64,000 nucleotides of DNA from Nocardia ignorata NBRC 108230 (GCF_001612905.1 NZ_BDBI01000009.1:62001-126000), one strand, 5' to 3'. Shown: positions 26,718 to 36,760, numbered from the stretch's first letter. Notes: a model not told the origin generated them from the sequence alone. A program made the numbers and translations.

Positions 26718-28349
26718 CTAAATCTCGACGACGGTCAGCTCGCCGTTCGCATGCAGGGTGCGCAACCGCTTCTTATCGAACTTGCCGACCGAGGTCTTGG
26801 GCACCTCTGCGGTGAAGCTCCAGCGCTCAGGCAGCCACCACGTGGCGACCTTGCCGTCGAGGAAGTCACGCAGTTGGGCAGGTGTTACTTGCCGCCCGTC
26901 GCGTACGACGATCACAGCGAGGGGGCGTTCCTGCCACTTCTCATCCGGGACCCCGATTACTGATGCCTCGAGCACGTCGGGGTGACCGGCGAGCAGAAGT
27001 TCGAGCTCGACCGAGGAGATCCACTCCCCGCCGGACTTGATCACGTCCTTGGTGCGGTCGGTCAGCGTGACAAAGCTGCGTTCGTCGATCCGGCCGACAT
27101 CGCCGGTGCGCAACCAGCCGTCCTGGAACTTATCCCCGCCATCCTCTTCGCCGATGTACGAGCCGGTAATCCAAGGTCCGCGCACTTGCAACTCACCGAC
27201 GGCTTCGCCGTCATGCGGGAGCTCATTGCCTCCGTCGTCGACGATCCTCAGCTCGACTCCTGCAACCGGACGACCTTGGGTCGCTCGCAGACGCCACCGC
27301 TCCTGCGTGTCGAGCGACGCCGGCGGCCGCGCGACAGCCGCTAGTGGCGAGGTCTCGGTCATTCCCCACGCCTGTACAACTTGTACGTTGTACCTCTCCT
27401 CGAAGGCCTTCATTAGATGAACGGGTACAGCTGAGCCACCGCAAGCGACCAGGCCTAGAGACGAGATGTCGTAGCTGGGGTTGGAATCCAGGAAGTCCAA
27501 GACGTCGTTCCAGATGGTCGGGACTGCCCCGGCGATGGTTGCCTTGTGGACGTCGATCAGCCGCACGAGCGGCTCGGCCTGTAGGAACCGGTCAGGCATG
27601 AGCAAGTCGGCACCCGCCATGAGTGCGGCGTAGACCAGCCCCCAGGCGTTCGCGTGGAACATCGGGACGATGGGGAGGATTCGGTCATCGCTGCTCACGC
27701 TCAGTCCGTCGGCGGCGCAGGCCGCCATCGAGTGGAGGTAAGCCGACCGGTGGCTATAGGCGACACCTTTGGGGTCGCCGGTGGTGCCAGAGGTGTAACA
27801 GGCCGCGGCCGCAGACTGCTCGTCGAGGTCTGGCCAGTCGAACGTCTCGGGCTGGGCGGAGATGAACTCCTCGTAATCAACGACTGTCAGTCCCTCACGG
27901 TGCAGCGGGGTAAGGTCCACCTCTCCGGTGACAACGATGGTATGCACGCTAGTGAGCTGCAGCAACACTGAGGCCATCATGGGTATCAGGCTTCCATCGA
28001 CAATCACGACTTGGTCCTGAGCGTGGTTACCGATGTAAACAAGCTGATCGGAGGCGAGCCGTAGATTCAGGGTATGCAGCACCGCTCCCATCGAGGGCAC
28101 TGCGCAGTAGGCCTCCACGTGCTCCTGGTTGTTCCACATGAGGGTCGCGACGCGCTCATCGCCTGTGATCCCGCAAGCCCGCAATGCGTTGGCCAACTGA
28201 GCGGACCTCCGTCCGATTTCGGAGAACGTAGCAACCTTCACGCTTCCGTCAAGTTGCAAAGTCCGCACGGTCGCCGAGCCGTGCACACTCGAGCCGTGGC
28301 GCAGAATCGCCGCGGTCGTCAACGGGACGTTCATCATCGTGCTCTGCAT
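26718..28349 (-). CDS. Acyl-CoA synthetase / AMP-binding ligase (FadD-type)
   Basis: A 543-residue ANL-superfamily adenylating enzyme. P-loop signature YTSGTTGDPKGVAYSHRSAY near 190; A5-type GMTETSP; A7 GWLRTGDVG; hinge DRTKDVIKSGGEWIS; and the C-terminal catalytic lysine in KTSVGKFDKKRL. It activates a carboxylate as an acyl-AMP and normally forms the CoA thioester. I chose the ATG at 28347-28349 (MQSTMMNVPL) because GAGGAA lies upstream and related proteins begin similarly; an earlier ATG would add four residues. It is the last clear gene of the long P450 operon. The likely substrate is a long or branched acid made by the CYP153-ALDH steps, or a fatty acid supplied to the BtrH-like enzyme. 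Confidence 0.92.
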   Translation of the reverse strand: MQSTMMNVPLTTAAILRHGSSVHGSATVRTLQLDGSVKVATFSEIGRRSAQLANALRACGITGDERVATLMWNNQEHVEAYCAVPSMGAVLHTLNLRLASDQLVYIGNHAQDQVVIVDGSLIPMMASVLLQLTSVHTIVVTGEVDLTPLHREGLTVVDYEEFISAQPETFDWPDLDEQSAAAACYTSGTTGDPKGVAYSHRSAYLHSMAACAADGLSVSSDDRILPIVPMFHANAWGLVYAALMAGADLLMPDRFLQAEPLVRLIDVHKATIAGAVPTIWNDVLDFLDSNPSYDISSLGLVACGGSAVPVHLMKAFEERYNVQVVQAWGMTETSPLAAVARPPASLDTQERWRLRATQGRPVAGVELRIVDDGGNELPHDGEAVGELQVRGPWITGSYIGEEDGGDKFQDGWLRTGDVGRIDERSFVTLTDRTKDVIKSGGEWISSVELELLLAGHPDVLEASVIGVPDEKWQERPLAVIVVRDGRQVTPAQLRDFLDGKVATWWLPERWSFTAEVPKTSVGKFDKKRLRTLHANGELTVVEI

Positions 28350-28430
28350 AGCATTCCTCATTCAAGAGTGTCTTCGAACGTAGGCGATCTGGGGGTTGAT
28401 TCGCCGCTGGCCGGCGACATGGGGCTGCTG

Positions 28431-29498
28431 TCAGCGATCCACAGCCGTCAGCGAACTGGAAGCAGCCTCCAGGGACGCGACCAGGTCCAACTCCAGCTCT
28501 GGCAGTTGGCTAGCGGCCGAGGCCACCCCGGCCAGGCGAACTCGTATATCAACGTCGCGGCGGATACCGGCACGCGCAGTGGCGGTCCACGCCTGCGCAC
28601 AACGGCTGGCCGCTACGGCGAGTTGAGCGGTGGCGGAGTCCCCGGTCAAACGAGCGACATCTGCGCAGCCATCGGCTAGCAAGCGGCGGAACAGCCCGCC
28701 GCCAGTACCTGCCTTCTCAATGAAAGCGCTCAGGCTGAACAGGAGAGTCTCGAGGTCGTCCACCGGAAGATCGGCCCAGGTCTGAATGTCGGCCGCCAGC
28801 TGCACCGCCGCGGCCAAGCCCTCCGCACCGGATGCCGCTGTCCTGAGATCGACGATCCCGGGTTGCGATGGGCGGCGCATTCCGGCTGCGGACTGTCGAA
28901 ATGCCTCCGCCGCTACTTCCGCCACGTCCGGCAGCGCACTCGGCCAGCTGATGCGGTATGTACAGTGGCGCGTCGGTTGCGGGAAAGACTTCGAGGACCG
29001 CGCCCGAGCCAGTGCATCGAGCGGGACTTTCTGCACCTCGGCGCGGTCATTGTCTACGACAAAGGCGATCCCCTCGGCCTCGTCGTGACCGATCACGACG
29101 ATGTCGTGGCGACTCATCTGGAACTGGACGCGGAGGTACGGCAACTCACCGATATCTCCCCATACCAGGCTGGGTCTGCCTGCTTCGAGCTCGTCGAGAA
29201 CCCATGACCACCCCTCTCGGGGATCATCGGTCGTGAGAACCTGGACTTGCGCGCCGAGTCGGCGGGGCAGATCAACTTCGAAGTCGGCGCCTCGTCCTAC
29301 CAGGTACAGCGGTGGAACGAGGTCGCTTGACCGGAGGTACGATAACCCCAGTGCGCCGCCGAGAGCGAACACCAGACCTTCGTCGGGCGGCCCATCCCAC
29401 CCCAGTCCATGCCAATGCAGAAGATCCCGCATAGCACCAGAACCGCAGTGTCCCCCCATCTTGTGCGGGTAGTCATCGACCAGGGTCCTGCGGGGCAT
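28431..29498 (-). CDS. BtrH-like N-terminal domain / DUF4872 protein (cysteine acyltransferase-like)
   Basis: A 355-residue protein. The N-terminal domain (about 1-130) has the catalytic-Cys signature HKMGGHCGSGAMRDLL with LVFALGGALGLSYLR, followed by the WGDIGELPYLRV and MSRHDIVVIGHD blocks containing a conserved His and Asp. The C-terminal region (about 150-355) is DUF4872. BtrH of butirosin biosynthesis transfers an acyl group from a carrier protein to an aminoglycoside. Relatives are of unknown use. The ATG at 29498 has AAAGGA 6 bp upstream. In this operon it could form an amide or ester from an activated acyl, which makes it the most unusual member. Confidence 0.8.
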   Translation of the reverse strand: MPRRTLVDDYPHKMGGHCGSGAMRDLLHWHGLGWDGPPDEGLVFALGGALGLSYLRSSDLVPPLYLVGRGADFEVDLPRRLGAQVQVLTTDDPREGWSWVLDELEAGRPSLVWGDIGELPYLRVQFQMSRHDIVVIGHDEAEGIAFVVDNDRAEVQKVPLDALARARSSKSFPQPTRHCTYRISWPSALPDVAEVAAEAFRQSAAGMRRPSQPGIVDLRTAASGAEGLAAAVQLAADIQTWADLPVDDLETLLFSLSAFIEKAGTGGGLFRRLLADGCADVARLTGDSATAQLAVAASRCAQAWTATARAGIRRDVDIRVRLAGVASAASQLPELELDLVASLEAASSSLTAVDR

Positions 29499-29547
29499 GT
29501 GAATCCTTTCGGGTGAATGAGGGGGCCAACGGGGATCGAAGACCTGG

Positions 29548-30384
29548 TCAGTGGCTCCGGATTCTGTCCAGGTAGGCCTGGCGGGCCGCTGCGTCGACGC
29601 CGTCGAGAAATACCGAGTCCGTGCCCAGCGCGGATCCGAGCCTGGCGGTCAGCCAGCCAGGGACGAACTTCATCGCCGCGACCAATACGCCGGCCAGGCG
29701 AGTGACGCGTACGAATGGACGCGGGCGCTCGATAAGATCGGCTGTCGCACGCGCGATCTCCTCGGGCTCGGCATTGCGCAGTCCCTTGGCACCAGCGGTT
29801 CCCGCGACGAGCTCGGTGTTGGTGAATGTGGGCCTAACGGTGGACAGCTCGACGCCTGACGTGCGGTACTCGTGCCGTGCCGCCTCGGTGAATCCGATGA
29901 CCGCGAATTTGGTACCGCAATACGTCGCCAGTCCAGGCACAGCGAGCTCGCCGGCCAGCGACGCGGTGTTGATGATGTGCCCAGCGCGCCGCGGCAGCAT
30001 TCGCTGAAGGGCTAGTTTGGTCCCAAAGACGACTCCCAGGACGTTGATCTCGACCTGCCTCCGGGTCACCGTGTCGTCTTCCTCGTGTACGTGACCAGTG
30101 GGCATGATGCCCGCATTGTTGATCAGCACGTCGAGGGGGCCGAGCTCTTCCTCGACCAGCTCGAGAAATTGCCGAAACGAAGTGGGGTCGGTTACGTCGA
30201 GGTGGGTAACGATCTTCACGCCGAGTTCGGTGGCGGCCTCCTGAGCGCGCTTCTCATCGACATCGCCGATGGCGACGCGGTGGCCTCGTCGAATCAGCTC
30301 CTTCGCGGTCTGGTAGCCGATGCCGCGGGCCCCGCCGGTGATAGCTACGGTCTTTGCGGCGGTGCGGGCACGGTGTGTCGTCAC
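29548..30384 (-). CDS. Short-chain dehydrogenase/reductase
   Basis: A 278-residue classical SDR. It has TGGARGIGYQTA near residue 15, NNAG near 90, the active-site serine in NTASLAG and YCGTK near 155. The GTG at 30384-30382 has AAGGAGAA upstream and overlaps the aldehyde-dehydrogenase stop by GTGA. An ATG 74 codons upstream lies inside the ALDH gene and was rejected. In the operon it may reduce or oxidise an alcohol/aldehyde intermediate. Cofactor preference is not certain; the motif IGDVDEKRA (Asp after strand 2) favours NAD(H). Confidence 0.92.
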   Translation of the reverse strand: MTTHRARTAAKTVAITGGARGIGYQTAKELIRRGHRVAIGDVDEKRAQEAATELGVKIVTHLDVTDPTSFRQFLELVEEELGPLDVLINNAGIMPTGHVHEEDDTVTRRQVEINVLGVVFGTKLALQRMLPRRAGHIINTASLAGELAVPGLATYCGTKFAVIGFTEAARHEYRTSGVELSTVRPTFTNTELVAGTAGAKGLRNAEPEEIARATADLIERPRPFVRVTRLAGVLVAAMKFVPGWLTARLGSALGTDSVFLDGVDAAARQAYLDRIRSH

Positions 30385-31906
30385 TTGTTGTTCTCCTTGT
30401 TGAGGCCGAGGCGCTGCCATAGGCCGCGACCGGCCGCCGCGCGCAACACTCTTCCGGCCATGGCCGCGCGCCGCGGGGTGTACGGGTACCAGGTGAGTTC
30501 TCGCGACAGGACAGGGATCCGTGGCTCTGTCACTGCCTGTACCCGGCAGTACTTGCGTAGCCCGTGAGCTCCGCCGAGCCGAGCACCGATGCCCGAGGCC
30601 TTCCATCCACTGTGCGGCAGTGTGGTGGCGAACAGGTTGCTGAAGACATCATTTATATTGACAGCTCCCGCGTTTAGCTGTAATGCGATGCGCTGAGCAC
30701 GAGCATGGTCTCGGGTCCACACCGTCGCAGACAAGCCGTACGCCGAGTCGTTGGCCAGGCGGATGGCCTCGTCTCATCCGCGACCCGCATCACCGGAATC
30801 GTGGGACCGAAGGTCTCCTCGGTCATGCAGGCCATCGTGTGGTCGACACCGACCAGGACCGTCGGAGCGTAGTAGTTTCCGACCGCACTCCGAGTTCCGC
30901 CAGCCAGAACCCGCGCACCTGCCACCACTGCCTCGCTGACGTGGCGATCGGCAATGTCGACCTGCCTCGCGGTGACCATTGCGCCCACGTCGCGACCGGC
31001 CGCACCATGGGCGAGGGACCGCACACGTTGGGTCAGCCGCGCCACGAACTCGTCGTAAACCTCAGATACCACATACACCCGCTCGACAGAGATGCATACC
31101 TGTCCCGCGTTGAACAGAGCGCCCCACGCGATTCCCTCCACCGCACGAGCAAGGTCGGCGTCCTCCAGCACGATCGCCGGATCTTTGCCGCCAAGCTCCA
31201 GACTCATCGGCTTCAAATGCTCGGCACAGCGGATCGCGACCGCACGCCCTGTGGCGGTCGAGCCGGTGAACTGTACAAAGTCAGAGGCATCGACCACGGC
31301 TGCGCCCGAATCGCCATCACCTACAACGTGCGCCAGAACCGCGGGGGCGCCGATCTCGTGCCAGCCCTCGATGATCCGCGCGCATGTCAGCGGCGTCTCC
31401 TCCGAGGACTTCGCCAGGACCGCGCAGCCTGCTGCCAGCGCGGGCGCTGCGTCCATGAGGAAGAGGGTGATCGGGAAGTTCCACGGCATGATCATGCCGA
31501 CGACCGGGAAGGGGTGATAGGTCGTAGTGAGTCGTTTCGACAAGGTCAGCAGGCTCGAGGACCTGACCTGCTCGCCGGCGAGAAACTTCGCGGCATGGTC
31601 GGCGTAGTAGCTGATGAACTCGCACGATGCTGTCGTCTCCACCAGGGCGTCGGGACGCACCTTGCCTGTCTCGGCTTGCAACAAGTTGGTGAGCTCGTCG
31701 GTGTGATCAAGGATCCAGTCCCGCCAGCGATGCAGCCATTTGGCGCGTTGCCGTGGGCTGGCTTCGGCCCACCCGACCTGAGCGTCTCGAAGATCAGCAG
31801 CGACGAGACTTACTGTCTCGCGGTCGTCGACAGCGACGGTTGCGATGAGCCGACCGTCGGCGGGGTTGCGCACGTCCAAGACGCCCGCTGGGATCGTCGC
31901 GCTCAT
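30381..31906 (-). pseudogene. Aldehyde dehydrogenase, single-base frameshift
   Basis: The 31906-30674 frame contains the N-terminal and catalytic parts: MIMPWNFPITLFL, FTGSTATGRAV, ELGGKDPAIVLEDADL, and the nucleophile in NAGQVCISVERVYV. Near 30770 it goes out of frame after VADET. The other frame (to 30381) carries the rest, IRLANDSAYGLSATVWT... and the C-terminus with NINDVFSNL and GLRKYCRVQ. One missing base restores about 508 residues, a normal length. The start overlaps the transglutaminase-like gene by ATGA, and its end overlaps the SDR by GTGA. Either the gene is inactivated or the sequence lost a base; its position in an intact operon makes an error plausible. Confidence 0.85.
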
Positions 31907-32628
31907 CGGACCTCCGTAGGTGAATGGGGATCGCGGGCGATCCCGTCGGGATGGGTGCGGTGGGCGGGTGTATCGGTGAAAGCGTCAGCGATCACGTGGG
32001 GCCGCTTGAAGATAAGAGGCCCATAGGTGCGGCGAAGTTCGGCCAGGATCGCGTTCAACGGCAAGTCGTCGTAGACGCCCCGCTCGCGGACGTACTCCAT
32101 ATGCTCGGCTCCGTCGGCAGAAAAGGCGTGCAGTAGTGCATCGCGATCGCCGTCGAAATCCACCGGCGGCACACCGAAACGCGCACACAACTCGGTGTTG
32201 AACGCGGGCGTCGCCTTCAACCACCGGCCGTCGATATTGAGGAGGCTGTAACCGTGATAGACGAACAGGTCTGTGCCACCCATGAGCGCTCGCAACGCGT
32301 CTGTCTGCAAGTGATTGCGGACGTCAGCGAAGCCAAGCACCGCAGGGATCCCCGCCGCACGGCACACCGCGGTCAAGAGCACCGCCTTCGGGACGCAATA
32401 GGCGCGCCCGGACTCGAGGACGAAGCTCGCGCGATAGTGGGCAGGGTCGTCAGACACCGTGTAGGGGTCATACCAGACCCGGTCGCGAACGGCGGCGAAG
32501 AGACGGTTCGCCTTCTCTCGGCCGGTGCTCGCGTCGCCGATCACAGTGGCGGTGAACTCCCGAACTAACTCGTGCTCGATGTCGAGGAAGTCGGTCGCTG
32601 CCAAGAATGTCATCCGGTCCGTTTTCAT
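31903..32628 (-). CDS. Transglutaminase-like cysteine protein
   Basis: A 241-residue transglutaminase-superfamily protein. The nucleophile region is ESGRAYCVPKAVLLTAVCRA at about 72-91, and the catalytic His lies in DLFVYHGYSLLNIDGRWLKA at about 122-141. The position of the third residue reads ATPAFN, so an Asn takes the place of the usual Asp. The start is ATG 32626-32628 and overlaps the P450 stop by ATGA; earlier in-frame codons fall in the P450 gene. Superfamily members are proteases, transamidases or acyltransferases. With the BtrH-like gene it gives the operon two candidate cysteine acyl-transfer enzymes. No signal peptide, so cytosolic. Confidence 0.8.
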   Translation of the reverse strand: MKTDRMTFLAATDFLDIEHELVREFTATVIGDASTGREKANRLFAAVRDRVWYDPYTVSDDPAHYRASFVLESGRAYCVPKAVLLTAVCRAAGIPAVLGFADVRNHLQTDALRALMGGTDLFVYHGYSLLNIDGRWLKATPAFNTELCARFGVPPVDFDGDRDALLHAFSADGAEHMEYVRERGVYDDLPLNAILAELRRTYGPLIFKRPHVIADAFTDTPAHRTHPDGIARDPHSPTEVR

Positions 32629-34091
32629 CTGTGCTCCAGGTCTATCGGCAATCCGTCGACGGGAATTGGGAGCGAGGTGTTGTCCCACCTGGCTTCATAC
32701 TGGTCAGGGACCGTCCAGGTGTAGGTTCGCAGCATGTGATGCAGGATCGCCTTCACCTCGAGAGTGCCGAAATGCAGGCCGATGCACTTGTGCACGCCTC
32801 CTCCGAAGGGGATCCACCCGAGGCGATGATTCCGGTCCTCATGCCGCGGCTCGGTGAAGCGGTCAGGGTCAAAAGTGTCGGGATCGGTCCAGTACGACTC
32901 ATCGAAGTGGTTCACCGCCGGAGCCACGGCTACCAGTGAGTTTGCGGGGATTTGGTGTCCGGCGATTTCGACATCCTCGATGGTCTTACGCATCATGATC
33001 GGCACGGGCGCCACCAGCCGCAGCGTCTCCTTGATCACCAGGTCGAGAGTCTTCAGCGCGTCCAGGTCGTCGATAGTTGGGCGACGTCCGCCCAGTTGGT
33101 CGGACTCGGCCCGTGCCCGTTCCTGCCAAGCTGGATGCTTGGCGAGGAAGTAGACGGCAGCGGTGCTGGTGATGGTCGAGGTGTCGTGTGCCGCCATCAT
33201 CAAGAAGATCATGTGGTTGACGACGTCCTCATCGGTGAAAGCTTGACCGTCGGCCGTGCGGGCATGGCACAGCGCCGCAAAAAGGTCCTCTCCCTGGGCG
33301 CTCCGCGCCGCCGGCAGGTGGAAGGTGAAGTAGTCCTCCAGGAGCGCACGCCCACGGACTCCGGCCCGCCACCGAGTCCCCGGCAGCGGGAAACGGATGA
33401 TCGAGCTGGCCGCACGCACGGCCGCCACGAAGGCGTCGTTGATGGCGTCAGTGTCCTCACTGCCACCCCGATCCGCCATGAAGACCTTCGTTGCTACGTC
33501 AAGGGTCAGGCTCTTCAGCAGTGGATAGATGCGTGTGGACTGGCCCGCTGGCCACGCGGGAATACCGGTCTCGAGCGGCGGCCCGAGCTGGTCCACATAG
33601 GCGGTCAGGCGGTCGCGGGTGAACGCCTCCTGCATGATTCGTCGATGCATCCTGTGCTCGTCGAAGCTCATCAGCATCAGACCCCGGTGAAAAAAGGCGT
33701 CGATGAGATACGCCCACCCGTCCTGTGAGAACGATTTCGCCTTGACGGTCAGCGCCTCCTGCATGGCATCTGGACCGGCCACCATCACAATCTTCGTGCC
33801 GAAGGCGCCCATCCATGAGACGGGCCCGAATCGCTGGTACCTGGCCCGGGTGAAGCTGGATCCGAAACGGATGTAGTCCAGGGTGTGACCGAGCACAGGC
33901 AGACCAGCGGTCCCTCGGATCGGCTTGAGGCCCGACCCTGCGGGGGGCATTGCCAGCTCACGGACAGGCCACTGATCACTGGCCCGCAGGAGGGCCACAT
34001 CGACCCGGCTCGGCAGTGGCGCCAGGAGGACTGACGAGAGTCGCTCCCGACTCTTCGCCAGCGGCAGATGGATGGCGTACGTCACTGACAT
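32625..34091 (-). CDS. Cytochrome P450, possibly CYP136-like
   Basis: A 488-residue P450, long for a soluble bacterial enzyme. It has IRGTAGLPVLGHTLDY near 60, the I-helix FLMMAAHDTSTITST near 285 (A-H-D-T-S), the ETLRLVAPV K-helix and the haem loop FGGGVHKCIGLHFG. The N-terminal extension and I-helix recall the mycobacterial CYP136/eukaryote-like clade; this is a low-certainty family guess. The annotated ATG has AAAGGA directly against it, which is close for an RBS; an internal start near residue 48 (MPPAGSG) cannot be excluded. It follows the ferredoxin reductase by 58 bp and is coupled to the transglutaminase-like gene. Confidence 0.9.
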   Translation of the reverse strand: MSVTYAIHLPLAKSRERLSSVLLAPLPSRVDVALLRASDQWPVRELAMPPAGSGLKPIRGTAGLPVLGHTLDYIRFGSSFTRARYQRFGPVSWMGAFGTKIVMVAGPDAMQEALTVKAKSFSQDGWAYLIDAFFHRGLMLMSFDEHRMHRRIMQEAFTRDRLTAYVDQLGPPLETGIPAWPAGQSTRIYPLLKSLTLDVATKVFMADRGGSEDTDAINDAFVAAVRAASSIIRFPLPGTRWRAGVRGRALLEDYFTFHLPAARSAQGEDLFAALCHARTADGQAFTDEDVVNHMIFLMMAAHDTSTITSTAAVYFLAKHPAWQERARAESDQLGGRRPTIDDLDALKTLDLVIKETLRLVAPVPIMMRKTIEDVEIAGHQIPANSLVAVAPAVNHFDESYWTDPDTFDPDRFTEPRHEDRNHRLGWIPFGGGVHKCIGLHFGTLEVKAILHHMLRTYTWTVPDQYEARWDNTSLPIPVDGLPIDLEHR

Positions 34092-34149
34092 TCCTTTCTG
34101 AATGCTGTTCGCACGCAGTCGTCGTGCGAGTCGCCCGAGAGTCGGTCAC

Positions 34150-35352
34150 TCAGGGCGAGCCAGCGAGCACCAGTTCTGCCCGGCTTATGCGAAGCTGCTG
34201 GGTGATGGCCCGCTTGCTGAAGATGAAGTCACGGGGGCGATTGATGCAGTCGGCGGCAATCAGCTCGCCAGCACGGAGGTAGAAGCATGTGAATTCGCGG
34301 CCCCGGGTAGGATCTCCGCTGAGTACGACTTCGTCGTAGCCGGTGTTTAGACCGGCGATCTGGAGCTTGAGATCGTATTGATCCGACCAGAACCATGGAA
34401 GCGCAGCTATGTTCTTTGACTTCCCGCAGATGGTCGCGGCAGCGACCTTGGCCTGCTCGCCCGCGCTGGGTACAGATTCCAGGCGTATGCGACGGCCGTA
34501 ACGGGCCATGTCGTGACTGGCGCAGTCCCCAGCGGCCATGATGTTGCGGTCGCTGGTCCGACTCTGGCCGTCGATCACGACCCCGTTGTCGACCAGCAGA
34601 CCCGCGTCGGCGGCGAGTTCGGTATTCGGCTCCACGCCGATGCCGACAATGACGAGGTCGGCAGGAATTGATTCGCCGCTGGACAGGAATACCTCTCGGA
34701 TCCTGACGTCTCCGGATAGGGCCTCGACTAGCGCGCCTGTTCGGATGTTCACGCCCTCCTGTCGGTGAATTCGGTCGAAGAACGCGGATACCTCGGGGGC
34801 TGTGACCCGTTCGAGGACGCGTTCGGTAGCCTCGAGCACAGTGACCTGCAGACCCAGCGCACGCAACGAGGCGGCCGTCTCCAGTCCGATATATCCGCCG
34901 CCGATGATCACGACCCGGCGCCCCGGGCTGCTTTCCTCTCGGATCATCTCGACGTCCGCCGCGGAGCGTAGGTAATAGACACCGGCCAGGTCGACACCGG
35001 GCACGGGGAGTCGACGGGGGCGAGCGCCCGTGCACAGTGCGAGCTTGTCGTAGGGCACTTCGTCGCCGGTGCTCAGTGAGAGCAGGCCAGCCGAGCGGTC
35101 GATCGCCTCCACCGTTGCATCCACGAGGTGGATTTCCTGCTTGTTATAGAACTCGGCGCTGCGAATCGCGAGCTCGTCGAGGGTGTGCTTCCCTGCCAGG
35201 TATGCCTTCGACAGCGGGGGGCGGTGGTATGGTAATACCGCCTCTTCTCCAATGATGGTGATCTCGTCGGTCCATCCTTCTTGGCGCAGACTGCCGGCGA
35301 GTTGGACCCCGGCGTGGCTGCCCCCGACGATGACGGCCCGCCGCGTGGTCAT
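34150..35352 (-). CDS. NAD(P)H:ferredoxin reductase (rhodocoxin/putidaredoxin reductase type)
   Basis: A 400-residue FAD flavoprotein. Two dinucleotide motifs are visible: AVIVGGSHAGVQLAGSL near residue 5 and VVIIGGGYIGLETAASL near 148. RPPLSKAYL near 45 and the FAD-binding AAGDCASHD near 275 complete the family. It passes electrons from NAD(P)H to a 2Fe-2S ferredoxin, here surely the ferredoxin at 36761. The ATG at 35350-35352 overlaps the CYP153-like gene's stop (ATGA). An upstream in-frame ATG lies inside the P450 gene and was rejected. Confidence 0.94.
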   Translation of the reverse strand: MTTRRAVIVGGSHAGVQLAGSLRQEGWTDEITIIGEEAVLPYHRPPLSKAYLAGKHTLDELAIRSAEFYNKQEIHLVDATVEAIDRSAGLLSLSTGDEVPYDKLALCTGARPRRLPVPGVDLAGVYYLRSAADVEMIREESSPGRRVVIIGGGYIGLETAASLRALGLQVTVLEATERVLERVTAPEVSAFFDRIHRQEGVNIRTGALVEALSGDVRIREVFLSSGESIPADLVIVGIGVEPNTELAADAGLLVDNGVVIDGQSRTSDRNIMAAGDCASHDMARYGRRIRLESVPSAGEQAKVAAATICGKSKNIAALPWFWSDQYDLKLQIAGLNTGYDEVVLSGDPTRGREFTCFYLRAGELIAADCINRPRDFIFSKRAITQQLRISRAELVLAGSP

Positions 35353-36737
35353 ATGCTGGTTTTCGGGGTGAGACGGACCATCATCTTGCTGATGCCCCGC
35401 ACAAAGTTGGACTGCACGTACTCGGGCTCCTCGACAACCTCGATATTTTCGAAGCGAGGAAGTAGCTCCTCCCAGAGGATCCGCAGCTGCAGCTCGGCGA
35501 GCCGGTTGCCCATACAGCGGTGAACACCGAAGCCGAAGGCTATGTGGTTGCGGGCGTTTGACCGGTCGATGATGAAATCGTCGGGGCGTTCGAATACTCG
35601 CTCGTCGCGGTTGCCCGAGGCGTACCACATCACTACCTTGTCGCCCTCGCGGATGAACTGCCCGTTAAGAACGGTGTCAGCTCTGGCGACACGGCGCATG
35701 TAGGCCAGCGGAGTTTGCCATCGGATGATCTCCGAGCACATGTTGGGGATCAGGTCGGGGTTCGCCTTCAGCTTCTCGAACTGTTCAGGGAAGCGGTTGA
35801 GCGCAAGAACGCCGCCGCTCATCGAGTTCCGGGTCGTGTCGTTCCCTCCGACGATCAGCAATACGAGGTTGCCCAAGAACTCCATCGGGCGGTCGATCAG
35901 GTCCTTGGTATTTTCATTGCTTTGCAACATCGTGATCAGATCGAATCCGGGCTGCTCCCCAGCGGCTGTCCGGGCCGCTTTGTCGTGCCAGAGAGCGCTG
36001 AGACCTCTCGCCATGTCGCGCATGCCGGGGAACACCTCATCGTTGTCCGATGGCCCACCGTTGGCCTGCTCCAGCGAGGTTGCGAGGTCCGACCAGTAGA
36101 CGAGCTTGTGACGTTGCTCGTAAGGGAAATCCAGCAGGGTCGCAAGCATCCGCGCGGTCAGTTCGATCGAGACGTTCTGCACCCAGTCGAACGGCTTATC
36201 TACGGGTAGATCGTCGAGCACCTCTTGGACGCGCGATCGAATCAGGCCCTCCATCTCGCGCAGGTTCTTCGGCGCGACCACGCCTTGAACAGCGGCCCGC
36301 TGTGCGTCGTGTCGTGGCGGGTCCATCGCGATGAACATCTCGATATCGAGGAAACGGGGCGGAGCCCCGATAACGATGAACGGCTCAGCGGAGAAGATCT
36401 CGTGATTCTTGTCGACAGCCACGATGTCGGCATGCCGTGTGACGGACCAGAACGGACCGAACTGACTGTTGGGCTGATAGTGGACCGGAGCCTCGTTGCG
36501 CAAGCGCTCGAAGTAGGACTGCCAGCGGCCCTGGCGGTACAGGAAAGGGTTGCTGAGGTCGATGTCGGCGAGCGCGACTTCTTCGACTGGCGGGATGGGC
36601 CTCTCGACGAAGAGCTTCTCCCCGTTCGTTCCGGTCATCCATCGGCGAGTCTTGTCATATAGGTGTGCACCCTGGATCTGTAGATCCATCGGGATGGTCG
36701 ACTGAACCTTGGCGGTGATTGCTCCGGGAATCTTCAT
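35349..36737 (-). CDS. CYP153-like cytochrome P450 (alkane/fatty-acid omega-hydroxylase type)
   Basis: A 462-residue P450. It carries MDPPRHDAQRAAVQGVVAPK near 135, the highly characteristic I-helix LLIVGGNDTTRNSMSGGVLA near 285, and the haem loop FGFGVHRCMGNRLAELQ. This I-helix with G-G-N-D-T-T is diagnostic of CYP153, the terminal alkane and fatty-acid hydroxylases. The ATG at 36735-36737 (MKIPGAITAK) is preferred because the conserved family N-terminus follows it. Ferredoxin is encoded 23 bp upstream, and the reductase overlaps by 4 bp downstream, giving a complete three-component system. It most likely hydroxylates a terminal carbon of an alkane, terpene or acyl chain. Confidence 0.92.
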   Translation of the reverse strand: MKIPGAITAKVQSTIPMDLQIQGAHLYDKTRRWMTGTNGEKLFVERPIPPVEEVALADIDLSNPFLYRQGRWQSYFERLRNEAPVHYQPNSQFGPFWSVTRHADIVAVDKNHEIFSAEPFIVIGAPPRFLDIEMFIAMDPPRHDAQRAAVQGVVAPKNLREMEGLIRSRVQEVLDDLPVDKPFDWVQNVSIELTARMLATLLDFPYEQRHKLVYWSDLATSLEQANGGPSDNDEVFPGMRDMARGLSALWHDKAARTAAGEQPGFDLITMLQSNENTKDLIDRPMEFLGNLVLLIVGGNDTTRNSMSGGVLALNRFPEQFEKLKANPDLIPNMCSEIIRWQTPLAYMRRVARADTVLNGQFIREGDKVVMWYASGNRDERVFERPDDFIIDRSNARNHIAFGFGVHRCMGNRLAELQLRILWEELLPRFENIEVVEEPEYVQSNFVRGISKMMVRLTPKTSI

Positions 36738-36760
36738 CGCGTCGTATCCGTTTCTCGCCG

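Noticed and set aside
30683..32026. 447-residue plus-strand frame opposite the ALDH gene
   Set aside because: Antisense shadow; the ALDH and transglutaminase-like genes account for the conservation.
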